NCBI RefSeq assembly: GCF_018320785.1
Contig: NC_054870.1
Span: 7,113,933-7,177,932, forward strand
DNA: 64,000 bases
Source: Cheilinus undulatus
Taxonomy: Eukaryota; Chordata; Actinopteri; Labriformes; Labridae
Reading direction: 5' to 3'
This document shows positions 1 to 12,198 of this stretch, one piece after another. The notes under the pieces were generated by a model. That model was given only the letters and a program-made list of their open reading frames with translations, was not told where the DNA came from and ran no database searches. The position numbers were made by a program, and so were the translations under genes. Every line of letters starts with the position of its first letter. Position 1 is the first letter of the stretch.

Positions 1-311
1 AAAACATGATCATAGAGGATAAAGATCACCGTCCCTCACGCTGCAGCGTGTTCATTTAGTAATGTCTGGTAAACAGAGCCCACTCTGTCTCTTTAACACA
101 CAGGCAGCGTTATTCCTGAATGCAATAATATTCGTATTTATATGCTCATAACAGTGATTTAAATATTTAAATCCACTTATAACGAGTGGTAATGTGAGCC
201 TAGCTCAGTCTGAAGCTACAGGCTGAACTTTTCTTTGAGGTAGAGATAAAACCAGCCTTCACTGAAAAAGATTCACTGTTTCACTGTCTAAGAATATCAC
301 CCACACTACTT

Positions 312-583
312 TAGGGGTGTAAACCACCTGTTTCATCACAATACGATACAATGTGATATTGATTTTTTTGGACAATACTATTTTTTCCCCCCATATCACA
401 AAATCTGCCACGATACGGTTTGATTTCAATTCCATAATAGGAGCCTACAATCAATATCAATATTTCAAAATAAAAGCATTTCTTAAAGCAATGATGTAGA
501 CTGATGTTTTGACAATCTATCAGTCAGACTGGATAATTAACTAATCAATTATCAATATACATCAATGGATCGTTACACCCCTA
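312..583. mobile_element. MITE with TAGGGGTGTAA termini
   Basis: 272 bp starting TAGGGGTGTAA and ending TTACACCCCTA. An AT-rich interior has ATCAATATC-type repeats. The termini resemble hAT-derived MITEs common in fish. Lies in a GLUD1 intron. Confidence 0.7.
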
Positions 584-880
584 GGCTGAGACTCTAATCA
601 TTGAAGGAGAACAACGCTTTAGTCAGGACAGACCTGTCAACACTGGGGTGGGCTGGTCATGTTTAAATCAGGTGACTTGGTAACTCTGAGGTTTAAAGAC
701 TTGGACTAGAGTTTTACTACAGTAAAAGGTTTATTTAATCACAGTGATAAATGTATAATAAGAGGGATTTGTCCTCTGGGATATTTAGAGCATCCAACAC
801 TAAACTCCTTAATAGAAACCAAAGATTATTGATTAATAATAAAAGATTGGTATTTCCTTTAGTAATATCACATTCTACTT

Positions 881-1247
881 AATAGACTAGACTAGAACAA
901 AATAGACTAGACTAGAAAAGAAAAGAGTAGAATAAACTAGAAAAGACTAGATTAGACTAGACCAGACTAAACAGGCTAGACTAGGACAGATTAGACTAGA
1001 CTAGAATAGACTATACTACAATAGAATAGACAAAACTAGAAAAGAACAGACTAGACTTGAACAGACTGGACCAGACTAGAAAAGACCAGACTACAATAGA
1101 CCAGACTACAATAGACCAGACTAGACTAGAATAGACCAGACTAGACTAGACTAGACTAGACTGGATAAAAAAAGACAGACTGGACTAGGCCAGAATAGAC
1201 CAGACTAGACTAGAACGGACAAGACTAAACTAGAACACAGTAGAGTA
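881..1247. repeat. (TAGAC)n-type minisatellite
   Basis: About 370 bp of ACTAGACTAGAA variants, with five-base TAGAC units mixed with AGAAT/AGAAC, in the GLUD1 intron beyond exon 5. Confidence 0.9.
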
Positions 1248-1499
1248 ACTACGGTCTGTCACAGTCAGCATCATAAACCATGAGTAAGGTACAGCAACAG
1301 AACAGCATCTTTAGCAGCTTCAGCTGCAGCTTTAATGTTCTCCTCCTCAGGTATTATTGATAATCAAAAGGATATCTGATCAGTAATCAAAGATATCTGA
1401 TATCTCATCAGTAATCAAAGATATCTCATCAGTAACCAAAAATATACGATATCTACCCATGTGATCAGGAATATATCACCAACACCAGCTGATACTTAC

Positions 1500-1594
1500 G
1501 TAGTGTCCCATGGTGGTGGCGAAGGTGTCAGCGATCCAGGACATCTCCCTCTCTCCAGTACTCATGTCAGGAGCAGGAACATCGATACCCGGCC
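1500..1594 (-). CDS. GLUD1: GLUD1 coding exon 5
   Basis: 95 nt, acceptor TGTGTAG, donor GTAAGT. Encodes [20 protein letters not shown] and [12 protein letters not shown]. It is the last GLUD1 exon inside the window and ends in phase 0. Confidence 0.95.
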
Positions 1595-4500
1595 CTACAC
1601 AATAAACGACAATGACAGTGACAATAAACGTCTGTCTATCTATCTATCTACCTATCCGCATCCTCTCCACAGACGCATAAACGCAACAACAATGAAAGTC
1701 ACTGATCGTGTTTAACAGAATCAATCGTATCATAAATACACACAAATATAAGGCTCTGATAAAGCTGTACTGATGACATGGTCCAGTCTTTTTGGTCTCT
1801 GTTTAGACCTAAAGCAGGGGTGTCAAACTCAAGGCCCGGGGGCCAAATCAGGCCCATGGTGCTGTTGTACCCGGCCCACAAGATCATATCATATTTCTAT
1901 TGTAATTGGCCCACTGGTATCTTATCTTTTGACCTTTTCAACTCCTAGCTTTGACTTTTAATCCCACATTTTGACCTTTATGACTCACAATTCAACATTT
2001 TAACTCATGTTTTTACCTTTTAAACTCATGATTTTGAATTTAATGTTATATTTCCATTCTTAGAACTCCCAACTTTGGCATTCTATTGTGTTTTGACCTT
2101 TTGAACTAATAAGTTAGACTTTAATCTCAGATTTTGAGCCATTGAACTTTGCATTTTTACTTTTTTAAATCTAAAAAAATTATCATCATTGCTCAGTTAG
2201 TTTTCCCCATTTTTTTACTGGTGCAAATGACAGTTTACGATTAAATGTTGACCCTGTTATGACCCCGGCCCCCGCTGTGATTGAGTTTGACACCCCTGAT
2301 CTAAAGGACCTGTTAATCAGAGAAGTACTCCACAGCTCTGGTGGTTCTGATCAAATGTTTCTTTTTTTTTTGTGATCAACTTTTTATTTCAAGTTTACTT
2401 TAAACATAACAATTTTAAACATAGCAGAAAAGAACTACAGAATGAACAAGAGTACCAAGAGGTACACAAAAATGAAAAGAAAGCTGAAGGAAATAAAAAT
2501 TAATAAGCTGAAAATAATAAAAACAAGAATAAAAATAAAAACCCTGGCGACCTGGCGACCTCCCACCCCCCACCCCTTAACCCCTCACCTGGATCTCTTC
2601 ACAGTGCACACAGGGCACATGAATTCAAGTACAGTCACAAATGTTATACATGTGAATATGGATGTGAAATGGTTGTTATAATATCCCTTTGATCACATCT
2701 GCCATCTCCAGCCATGTCTGAATAGACTCTGTACCAGCACCATTCATTTTTGCCACTGATAACTCCATATCGACAATGTCAGCGTAGGTGTTAATCCACC
2801 GAGCCCTGGCGATTGTATGTGGGGGCTTCCAGCGTACTGATCAAATGTTTCTGATCATGAAGTAGAATGTTAGGATCTACTGCTCTGCTGTCATGGGTTT
2901 AAGCAGTTACTAACTATAACTACTACCAGGTAGTGACAAACCTCCACCAGGGGATTGGAGGTCTGGTAGAAGGGCAGGGCTGTTTCCTGTGGCTCGAATG
3001 TTAGAGGACAGGGTTGACTGTGAGGCCTGAGGACCTCTAAAGGACAGATAAACCCTAAAAAGGAACACCTCAGGGTTCAGCTATCACCAACATAGAGGCA
3101 TCAGCACACCAAAGGACAGAGCAACAGAATAAAACTTTAAGGATAACGGAGGCTAACAGAAGGCTAACTGAATATAAAAGAGGCTAACAACAAGCTAACT
3201 GAATTTAACAGAGGCTAACAGTAGGGCTCTGTTCTAAAGGACGGTTTCTCACCAATGAAGCCTTTCTTGGCAAGCTCGATGGTCAACCTCCTGGTGATCT
3301 TCTCCAGCTCAATGTCCTAAAAACAACAAAAACAAGGTAACATCATCATCATGAACCAGACTTTATGTAGTCTGAGCTGGTATTCATCATGAACCATGAG
3401 AGTTATGGTTGGTTTATTAAACTTTAAACAGCACTTGCTCCAGTGTTCCCCCAAAGAGATTTTCTGAAGTGTCAATGTCACCAGTTATGGTGTGTTTGAT
3501 GGCGTTTTCAGAAATGTCAGTGCGTTTCTAGCCAGGTATGAGAGTGACGGTATGAGTGCTCGTCTAGATCACCTCGGTCAACTGGTCACTGGTTCCTTCA
3601 CTTGAACACAAATTTATACTGAACCCACACATCAATAATCAAAGACATCTGATACTGATCATAACAGGCCTGACTGTAGCTTCCAAACCAGCCCCCAAAA
3701 GATTACTAAATTCAGAAAATGTGCAGAGGATAAATGCTTTTGTGGTTTTTGGGTTTTATCTGTCTTCTGTCTCCACAGGTGTTAAATCAAACATAGAAAC
3801 AGATCAATATTCTTGATGATTTTTAGCAAGAAAAACCTGAAATTTTATCCATTTTTGTCCATTCACCTTTTAGCCATTTTTAGGAACACATACTCATCAA
3901 TCCAGACCTGATTAAATCTGCCTCAGCTTTCCACTTAAAATGCATTTTTCTTACCTGAGAATCAATACAAAAGGCCTGTTTCCTGCGCGTGTTTTGAATG
4001 TATCACAACGCAGTATACTAGTACCAAACCCAGTGATAGTAACATGACAGTCCCTGAAATGTAGGCTAGATGGGTGGCTGCAGTAGGAACTAATTTCACT
4101 GTTATTGGCCAAAAAATTTAAACTCTTTTAAAATGATCAACACAGGTACAATAAAATGTTAATTAGAGCAAAATACGTTATATTAGCGTAGTTTATTTGT
4201 GGGTTTGGCCCCTGCATCGCTGACAAATCGATCTGTGTTCTAACAGTTGTTCTAAGCTGTATCCTACCATTGTTTTCTTACCTGTGTCCTAATCTGTGTT
4301 CTGACCTGTGCTCTTACCTGTGTCCTAATCTGTGATCTAATGACAGAGAGATGAGGATTGCTGATTTTTTTTTACAACTGGTCTATTGTGGTTTAATGAA
4401 GCATACCAGTTAGACGTAGTTAGGGCTGTTAGAGTTCTGATTCTCTTTGAGCTGAGCTCCAAATTACTAAACGGGCCCCTGATATTGAGTTGGTACTGCA

Positions 4501-6185
4501 GTGAGACTGCTGTTTATTAACATACAGCACATAAACAGATCTTGGCAGCATCAACAACTCTCCTGTTTAGTGAAGCAAAAACGCTTTCAGAAGTTTATAT
4601 CCTCTTTCTGGTGAGTTCTGCACATGCTCAGTCGTCCTGTAGCTGAACTGTCAAAAACAACCATGCCGTGCAGACGTACTTTGGACGGAAACATTTGGAC
4701 CATGTTGGTGGACATAACAGCTGAACCAATCAGCTGGAAAGATTCCAACACTTTTGACCTACTGCTGACTGAGACAGAATGATCTAGAAAGATCTCAGTC
4801 CTTTTGTGTGAGCGGTGATGCTAAGCTAACTGATTTATGAGGATCAGTCAGTCCTCCAGCAGACCGAGGACCATATCTAGACCTTTATTTATTTATATTT
4901 AGTTTGACTCCATCTCTGCAGAGATGAGTTCAGACCTGCTGATGGGAGAAAAAAGGCTTTTAACCTCTGTTTAATGTGAATCTACTTCCTGGAATTCCTC
5001 CATAAGGAGAGGTCAGGGGTGATCACCAAGCTGCACATGTGTGAACAGCAGCGAACAAAGAAAAATCGAGGGAGAGTGAAGGTCAAACAAACATTAGTCA
5101 CAGTCCAAATCTGCCCGGAGACAAAGAGACTACAGTAGTATTAGAGGAGGAATAGTTAGACACCTATCCCCATCAGAGCATAGTTTCATCATAGTGGAGT
5201 CACAGTGGGCTGAATGTGATAAAAAAGTACAAGTATGGACATGTATGCTTTTCTGGTGCAATAATCTATGCATAAACACATCTGTTAAAACTAACTATGT
5301 GCAAAAGGGTAGTGTGCATTAATATTAGCACTTTAACTAACCAGGCCAAGGGCAATGTGCAATTACTTCCTTAAATACACTCATGATCATGTGCAATATA
5401 TCAGCACACTTGCACTTTAGCACTACAGCACTTTATCGTCTTCCTTATGCACTTTAACGGCAATGGTCAATTTATTTCTGGTCTAAAGCTAGGTATTGTT
5501 ATATTTGGGTCTTTGTATTTTATTGTACTGTCTATGTTGTCTGATTTTGGTGTTGTCTGATTTTTAATGGACTCTGTGCTATACATACCATCAACCTGCC
5601 AGGGACTACAGATGGAAATTATCAAAACCAGATCTAACGATCATCATGAACAGTTTTACTACCAGTGGAAGATATCCATGTTACTGTTATTAAATCCGGT
5701 ACCAATAATCACTGGTTTAGCTCAGTGGGTAGAGCAGCTGCCTATTTACTGAGGCTACAGCTCTGAAAGCAATGGTTGCAGGATCAACTCCTGGTCTCAG
5801 TACACGTTTGGTGCATGTCTTCCCCCTACTCTGTCTCCCCATATTTCCTGTCTCTCTCTTCAATCAACTGTCCTATCAAAATAAAGGCAAAAATATTATA
5901 TAAATTAAAAAACTGGTCACTGTTTCATGCCTCAGCAGTCTATCAATAAAGATTAGAGAGTCTAGAACATGAAGAGTTAGTTACAATGACTCAAAGAGAG
6001 AGAGAGCAGAGTGAGAATGGAGTGAATGAGGAGAGAGAGAGAGAGACATTCAAACTTACCGAGTACTTCCTCGGGTTAATCCTGACTCCAGCTTTGGCTC
6101 CGCCAAACGGCACATCTGCAACACAACATTTTGTTAAAGAGGAGAAAGATCAACAGCAGCCTCGCTGAGCCAGCTAAATAATAAT

Positions 6186-6218
<33 letters not shown>

Positions 6219-9200
6219 TACAACAATTATATTAACAACAATAATAATAATAAAAAAAAATAATAACAAAAATAATAATAATAACAACAATAATAATAAT
6301 AACAACAGTAGTGCTTTTGCTAATAATTATAACAACAACAACAACAACAACAATAATAATAATATCAATAATAAAAATAAAAAAACTAATTACAGGACTG
6401 AGAGCTGAACTAAACTACATAGTATAATAATAATAATATTAATAACAACAATACTACTACTACTACTACTACTAATAATAATAGAAATAATAAAAGTATA
6501 ACAATAATAATGACAATAATATTAATAATGATAACTGTATACAGGACCAGTGATGAGGCTAGAATCTGTGATGAAGACCACCAGGCTCTTCCTTGTTAGA
6601 GTGGTCTGATAGCTGGTCTGGAGATGTGGTCTTAAGGTCCATTTATCCATTTATCACCAAATATTCAGACTTTACTAACCAAACAGAGAACATCACGGTC
6701 GTGTTCACCTTTACCTCTTAAAGTAGACAGATCAACAGCAGCGTGCACTCACCAACCACGGCACATTTGTACGTCATCAGGGACGCCAGAGCTTTCACCT
6801 CATCCATGCACACGTCCATGCTGTAACGGATTCCTGAAATTAAACCAAAAGAGAACCAACTTTAAGCATAGGACTGAATGTATTATAGACATCAAGGATG
6901 ACATTATCATCAAAGGCAAGGATGGAATGTTGATGAAGCTGGGGATGTTGGGGCCCTAGCTCTCCATTTTTGCCAAAAAGTAGGCCATAGTTGGAGAGTT
7001 TTGGAAAGTGGGTGGGGCTGGTGATGAGTGAGTGTTCAGTGACTGTCAAATATCATGATCCAAGACTCCAGTAGAGTCTTTCATAGCAGATTAACTGGTA
7101 CTGATGTTAATGTCGTTAACAGATTAACGGCTGATTTCTGATTAATCGTGTTGCTTACATTGACAGTCTTATGAGTGTTTCTGTCCATAGAGACACATTC
7201 TGGTGTTTCTGCAGATCCACTGACTCTTTAACAGACCGGTGAATGTTAAAGTTCATTCCCTCTGATGTGATCCTGATTTGCATGGATGAAGGCAGGGATA
7301 AAGGTTGAGCCTGTTCACCTACGGCAGAGCAAACACAGCCAGCTGCAGCATGGTGGAAAACACAAAGAAAAGAATGAAGGTAGTTTACACTGTAAGACTG
7401 GTTTGGTAAGGAAATGTGGGCCAAATGTACAGGGAACACTAGGAGGAATCAAACTAAAATAGACCTAAACAAGCAAGACAGGAAAAAGCAAGAAAGAACA
7501 AAGAAAGAGAAAACAGGAGAAGGGGCTGGAAAGTCTGAAGTCAGCAGGAAAAGAAAGAAGTAAAAGAGAAGAGAGGGAGGGAGAGAGAGAGAGAGAGGAA
7601 GACGGGGAGGAAGTAAACAGAGAGAAGGCTGGCGTGACTGAAGCAGCAGTGAGCCAGACTGGGTGTGGTGATCCTCACAGCTCTTTTAGACAAACAGTAA
7701 AACTTCACTGGTGTTCAATCATAATGAAGTTAACCCGTCCAAGCCCTGCCCTTCATCTACACACCCCATAACAACATCTCTAATAGAGACGACTAGGAGA
7801 TTAACTGTGAAGATGACAGAGCAGAGGCCAACAGCTCAAGGGAACAAAAACCCTTTCATACTGGGTCATTATTGTCATGAGTTTGATTTAAAGAGTAACT
7901 AAAGTCAGAGTTTATTTAAAGAGTAACTAAAGCCAGAGTTTGATTTTGAGAGTAACTAAAGCCAGAGTTTATTTAAAGAGTAACTAAAGCCAGAGTTTGA
8001 TTTTGAGAGTAAGTAAAGCCAGAGTTCCAGCTAAGGTTCATGTATCCTGGAAGCTAGGGAAACTCTTGCTCTTTGCCAAGTCCCCAAAGTTTTCCAAGAG
8101 TTGTGAATTATGGCCTGTTTTTATCGGCAAAAACAGAGCGAAAAAGGCCCCAACATCCCCAGCTTCACCAACATTCCATCACAGAAAGACCGTTGAGCTT
8201 TGTGAGGTAAATAATGAGCTCAGAATCTTTCCCAGTTAACTTTGGTATACTTTAGAGAAAACCCTCCTTACTCTCTGTCTCCCTTACTGTCTGTGTAAAG
8301 CCTGTGTCTGGGTCGTCTTTAACGCTGTTCACGGTTACATAACAGTGTTTCCAATGCAGAGTTTTGCAGGTTTGATGAGTTAAAGCGTCTGGGTTTCCTC
8401 CCCTCACAGGAATGCTGACAGACCAGACATGTCGTGTTGGTCCTCAAAAACCCAATGCTCGTGTTTTTTTATTCTAGTTTGCTGTTTCTTCACATGCTTT
8501 GACCCCTAAAATAAAAACGTCTTTGTTTACTTGTTATCCTTGCTTCCTGAAGGCAGAGCACTATTGTTTGAGGAAGTCTCATCCTCGGCTCACCAGCCTT
8601 ACCACACTGCAGAAAAACCATGATAGCATGAACTCCTGCTTTGAGAATGATATTAGCAGGTAAACATGGCGGTATTCTTCTATCATACATCCCTCCATCA
8701 TCAGGAGTCAGAGCTGATTTAATCACAATAAAGAGACTAAAACTTGGTTAGATGCATGTCTGCCTACAACATCTGTGCACTATGCAAGATAATTTACCTC
8801 TTTGCTTTTTCAGGTTCCAATTCACAGCCCACTAAAAACAGCTCCATGACCCACTTTTGGGTCCTGACCCACTAGTTGGGAATCACTGATGTAGAAGATG
8901 CACATTTGTATAATATCCACTTAATTCTAGGAAAAACCTGCTTTATTTGCAACTGTGAATTTAAGGCACATTACCCACAATCCTAGAGTGTCAAAGCAAT
9001 GTTTCTGATTGGTGGAAGATGAATGACAAGAACATCAGTCCTCCCTAGTTCCGCACTTTTCCAAAAGTTGCCAACTACACTATTTGGCAAAGATGGGGGT
9101 AAAAGCCTCTAACATCTTCACTTTCAGCAACATTCCATCCTTGCCTTTAAAAGATGATGTAATCAAAGCTTATTAAACATTCCATCCTTTGGCGTTTGCA

Positions 9201-12198
9201 TACAGGCCAGTCTAGGCCCCGACCCCGTTTACTGCGACGTGGCTGATATCTGAAATGCCAACATTTAAAAAACTAAACTAAAATCTGCCATTACCAATAT
9301 CAGGCCAACAGATGCATCTCTAACATACTGCCAGGTAATTTTTTCTTTTCAAGTCCCATAAGTTGCATACAAACTCCTCAACTTGGTCTTTGTTGCACAA
9401 AAACATTGGCAACATTTCTAATTTGTAGTCATCAAACTGTTCTCTCCTCTGAAATCCACTCTGCTTCAGAATGATCGAATCTGTTATTCTAGTCTGCTGT
9501 GGGGTCAGAAAGGACAGAAATTTCATGATCTTCAGTCACACAGAGAGAGCAGTAGCTAAATTGAGCAATTAAGTTGGCAACCTTTGGGAAAAAGGATGGA
9601 AGTAGTGAGGGGGGGCAAATTGTCAGGTAGATTAGTAAACGAGTGAAATTATGCACCAAGATTATACACCCCATGCTCTTCACCAGGACTGCCCACTTTT
9701 CCAAATGTTGCCAAAATGTTTGGGCAACTCGGACTGCACTTTCCTACCATTTTTGATGAAAGAAAACAAAAATCTGCCCAAAGATGAGTGTTTTCGTGGT
9801 AACAATGTTTAGAGTTTTTAAAAAGTTGTTGACTTTATTGTCAACTTTCACCTGAGTCAGCTCATCAAGTTGTCAACTTTTTCCCTCACTGCAATTTACC
9901 TTCCATGTGGGCTCTTTGTGACAACATTTTTGGTAAAGTGCAATGGCAGGATGTTGCTGTGATGTTAATGACATTATGTTGCTGTAACAATGACATTAAG
10001 TTGCTGTAAAAATGTTGTGATGTGTTGTGTATGAATGATAGCTGTGTAAGTTGCTGAGATGTTGCCATGATATTGCTGTGACATGTGCTCTTAGTATAGC
10101 ATTTAAATTGCCCTAATACTGCTGTGATATATAGTGTTAGTATTACAAAATTGCTGTGTTTCTGCCATGGGTTGTGCTGTTAAGTTGCTGTGATATTGCT
10201 GTGATGCATGCAGCAAATATGACTATTAGTAGTACATTAAGTTGCCATGATATTTCTGGAATTTATGTCATTAGCACAATGATAAATTGCTGTGATGTAT
10301 GCTGTTAGTACTACATTAATTTGCCATAACATTGCAGAGGTGAATGCTGTATCACTGAAATTGCTGTAATAATGCCATGATCTATGTAATTAGTACTACA
10401 ATAAGTTGCTGTGATGTATGCTGGTAGTACATCATTATATTGCAATGGTATTGCTGTGATTTATGCAGTTAGTTTACCCTGTTGTAGTGATGCATGCTGT
10501 TGGTATGACATTAAATTGCCCTAATATTGCAGTGGTGTATGCAGTTAGCATAACATTAAAGGAGCTATATTATGCAAAAATCACTTTTTCAGGCTTTTCT
10601 AACATAAATATGTACCCCTGGCCTGTCCACAATCTCCTCAAGAACCAGAAGAGTCCATTTCCTTCCACCCTCTTGTTCTCCAACTTTCAGAAAACGTGTG
10701 CTGAAACAAACTGCTCTTAGATTTAAAACTCTAGTGACCTCACATGTGGAGTAAGCATCGTCCCCAGGTTTGGTTGGCCATCCCCACTTGGAGGAAAGTT
10801 CCACCCTCTTCTACTGATCTTCCTCTCAGCTGCCAGCTGAGATGCTGGGTAGCTCAGTGGGTTACCCTGCTGACTTTGGTCTGGGAGGTTGCTGGTTTGA
10901 ATTCTAATCGGGTCCTAAACTTTGGATAAAAGTGTCTGTAACATTAAAAGAGTGTCAGGGGTGGAGTCAAATAGCTAATTAACATTTAAAGCCACTGACA
11001 CAGAAACGGCTTGTTCTGAACTGGGCTGAAACAGAGGGGATTTTAGACATGCAAAAATGCTATACTCAACTGTTTTTTTCAGCAACAAACTTCATAGGCA
11101 TGTTTTGGGAACATCTGATAACAATGTAAACTGGTCTTAAAAGGGTAAAACATGTCCCCTTTAAATTGCTGTGATATGCTATAATATGTAGTTTGAGTAT
11201 TGAATTAAGGTGCCATGATAGTGCCCTGGTATTGACGTGATGTATGGCCTATATACTACATTAATCTGCCTTAATATTGCAGGGATGTCAGGATGACATT
11301 AAGTTGCCTTGGTATTGCTGTGATACATGGTCTAAATACAACATTAGAATGCCCTAAAATTGCAGTGGTGTATACAATAACTATGACACAAAGTTGCCGT
11401 GATACTGCCGTGATACATGGTCTAAATACTACATTAGAATGTACTAACATTGCAGTGTTGTATATAGCAACTATTACATAAAGTTGCCGTAATATTGCCG
11501 TGATACATGGTCTAAATACTACATTAGAATGTACTAACATTGCAGTGTTGTATATAGCAACTATTACATAAAGTTGCCGTGATACTGCCGTGATACATGG
11601 TCTAAATACTACATTAGAATGTACTAATATTGCAGTGTTGTATACAGTAACTGACATAAAGTTGCCGTAATATATGGTCTTCATACTACATTAGAATGCC
11701 TTAATATTGCAGTGTTGTAAACAGTCACTATGACATAAGTTGCAGTGATATCCCCGTGAGATTGACCGTCTCCCGGCCCCTCTCACCTCCCTTGCAGGGC
11801 GTCCTGTGCTGGCTGTGCTGGGCTCGGTAAGCCTCGATCATCTCCCACTCCCCGCTGTCTCTCTTGATGGGGAAGTTGAGGCTCAGGACGTGGTTACACG
11901 GTTTGATGATCCTCAGGATCCCACGGACTCGCTTTCTCTTCTGCTCGGGGCTCTCCCGGGTTTTTAAGCCCTCCACCAGCTTGTCTTCCACGATAGCGGC
12001 GCCCCGGTCGAAGAAACCCTCCACCATGTTGAAAAAGTTTGGGTCGTCGTCCTCCTGGTCCACGGCCTGGCTGTAGCCGCGGTAGCGCAGCAGGGAGGCG
12101 GACGCTGGCAGAGCCGAGTCAGCGGCAGTGGCAGGGGCTCCCGAGGCCAGGACGCTGCCCGCTCCTCGGGTAAGTAGCTCCCCCAAATACCGGTACAT
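1500..12198 (-). CDS. GLUD1: Glutamate dehydrogenase 1, mitochondrial (5' part of gene, exons 1-5)
   Basis: Encodes the mitochondrial-matrix enzyme that oxidatively deaminates glutamate to 2-oxoglutarate and ammonia with NAD(P)+. Five exons on the minus strand (12198-11787, 6833-6753, 6115-6060, 3316-3253, 1594-1500) splice in frame into the first 236 codons, less than half of the roughly 558 residues of the human protein. The remaining exons lie off the left edge. The start MYRYLGELL matches the vertebrate GLUD1 start and is followed by an Arg/Ala/Ser-rich transit peptide. The first residues of the mature enzyme are recognisable in DDPNFF and [10 protein letters not shown]. Further diagnostic blocks are [30 protein letters not shown], the active-site signature [10 protein letters not shown] with its catalytic lysine, and [16 protein letters not shown]. 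All five junctions have GT/AG borders and compatible phases. It is divergent to SHLD2, as in human. Whether this is the glud1a or glud1b copy cannot be told. Confidence 0.97.
1815..2298. mobile_element. hAT-type MITE with 8-bp target duplication
   Basis: 484 bp with inverted ends CAGGGGTGTCAAACTCAA and TTGAGTTTGACACCCCTG. Flanked by ACCTAAAG (1807-1814) and ATCTAAAG (2299-2306), a 7/8 match to an 8-bp duplication as expected for hAT. The interior is rich in TTTTGACCTTTT-like repeats. Same family as the element in segment B at 54.9-56.2 kb. Confidence 0.85.
2362..2836 (-). mobile_element. 5'-truncated L1-like LINE insertion with 15-bp target duplication
   Basis: The 15-bp CTGATCAAATGTTTC occurs exactly at 2347-2361 and 2837-2851. 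The insert begins with poly(T) (the 3' tail on the minus strand). Its minus strand reads as the end of a LINE reverse-transcriptase-type ORF ([20 protein letters not shown]) before a stop. It lies in GLUD1 intron 4. Confidence 0.8.
3253..3316 (-). CDS. GLUD1: GLUD1 coding exon 4
   Basis: 64 nt, acceptor TTTTAG, donor GTGAGA. Encodes [19 protein letters not shown] and FIG, in frame with exons 3 and 5, and matches the vertebrate block [20 protein letters not shown]. Confidence 0.95.
3317..5713. other. GLUD1 intron 3, left part, no feature seen
   Basis: Ordinary AT-rich intronic sequence. A short imperfect tandem of ACCTGTGTCCTAATCTGTG units sits near 4245-4345. No exon-like or structured feature was recognised. 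Confidence 0.6.
5714..5896 (+). mobile_element. tRNA-derived SINE
   Basis: Starts with a pol III A-box-like TAGCTCAGTGGGTAGAGCA and has a B-box-like stretch (GGTTGCAGGATCAACTCC). A non-tRNA body with CCCCATATTTCCTGTCTCTC follows, and it ends in an AATAAAGGCAAAA-type tail. This is the layout of a teleost tRNA SINE, not of a tRNA gene. Confidence 0.85.
6060..6115 (-). CDS. GLUD1: GLUD1 coding exon 3
   Basis: 56 nt, acceptor TTGCAG, donor GTAAGT. Encodes [19 protein letters not shown], which holds the glutamate dehydrogenase active-site lysine signature (GGAKAGV). A purine-rich (GAGA)n tract lies just beyond its donor at about 5996-6045. Confidence 0.95.
6177..6540. repeat. (AAT)n/(AAC)n microsatellite
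   Basis: Long compound trinucleotide repeat in GLUD1 intron 2, with a (TAC)n stretch near 6450-6472. Confidence 0.95.
6753..6833 (-). CDS. GLUD1: GLUD1 coding exon 2
   Basis: 81 nt, acceptor TTTCAG and donor GTGAGT. Encodes [19 protein letters not shown] and then MTYKCAVV, the start of the substrate-binding domain. Phase 1 on both sides joins exons 1 and 3 without a break. SMDVCMDEV differs from the human STDVSVDEV. Confidence 0.95.
6890..7022 (+). repeat. Dispersed GGCAAGGATGGAATG repeat, copy 1
   Basis: Contains CAAAGGCAAGGATGGAATG, then GATGAAGCTGGGGATGTTGG and GGCCATAGTTGG. The same ordered motifs recur on either strand near 8.1, 9.1, 17.9-18.5, 32.6-33.1 and 35.2-35.6 kb. Confidence 0.75.
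7023..9936. other. GLUD1 intron 1, repeat remnants only
   Basis: Holds a (GA)n-rich tract at about 7566-7600, inverted partial copies of the GGCAAGGATGGAATG family at about 8040-8186 and 9052-9163, and one end of a hAT-like MITE near 8850-8890 (TGGGAATCACTGATG). No exon is seen. Confidence 0.6.
7880..8030 (+). repeat. Short tandem repeat, about 4 units of 36-37 bp
   Basis: Units of the form GAGTAACTAAAGCCAGAGTT followed by alternating TATTTAAA and TGATTTT. Confidence 0.85.
10556..11164. mobile_element. piggyBac-like MITE flanked by TTAA
   Basis: Begins TTAAAGGAGCTATATTATGC and ends ACATGTCCCCTTTAA, so the terminal 9 bases are inverted with one mismatch and both ends include TTAA. The interior carries a nested SINE. 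Confidence 0.75.
10847..10950 (+). mobile_element. tRNA-derived SINE nested in the TTAA element
   Basis: A-box GGTAGCTCAGTGG, B-box GGTTTGAATTC, and the tail TTGGATAAAAGTGTCTG that is typical of several fish SINE families. Confidence 0.8.
11787..12198 (-). CDS. GLUD1: GLUD1 coding exon 1
   Basis: 412 nt: ATG at 12198, donor GTGAGA after 11787. It carries the transit peptide and the N-terminal helix region through TPCKGG, leaving one base for the next exon. The ATG was chosen because MYRYLGE matches the vertebrate GLUD1 start. Confidence 0.96.

Larger units (their letters stand above)
9937..11757. repeat. Degenerate minisatellite in GLUD1 intron 1, split by a TTAA element
   Basis: Long array of TTGCTGTGAT/TTGCCGTGATA-type units. 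From 11.3 to 11.7 kb it resolves into an approximately 90-bp higher-order unit (GATACATGGTCTAAATACTA ... AACATTGCAGTGTTGTATA). It stops about 30 bp short of the exon 1 donor. Interrupted by the element at 10556-11164. Confidence 0.85.

Noticed and set aside
881..1247. CRISPR-like array
   Set aside because: Short five-base units without spacers in a vertebrate intron: a microsatellite-type repeat.
5714..5896. A tRNA gene
   Set aside because: A- and B-box-like sequences are present but the body and tail are those of a SINE, with no cloverleaf 3' end.
10847..10950. A second tRNA gene
   Set aside because: Same reason; it ends in a SINE-type tail and is nested in a MITE.
11271..11684. 137-codon minus-strand frame with the periodic motif [15 protein letters not shown]
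   Set aside because: Translation of the 90-bp intronic minisatellite; no gene-like features.
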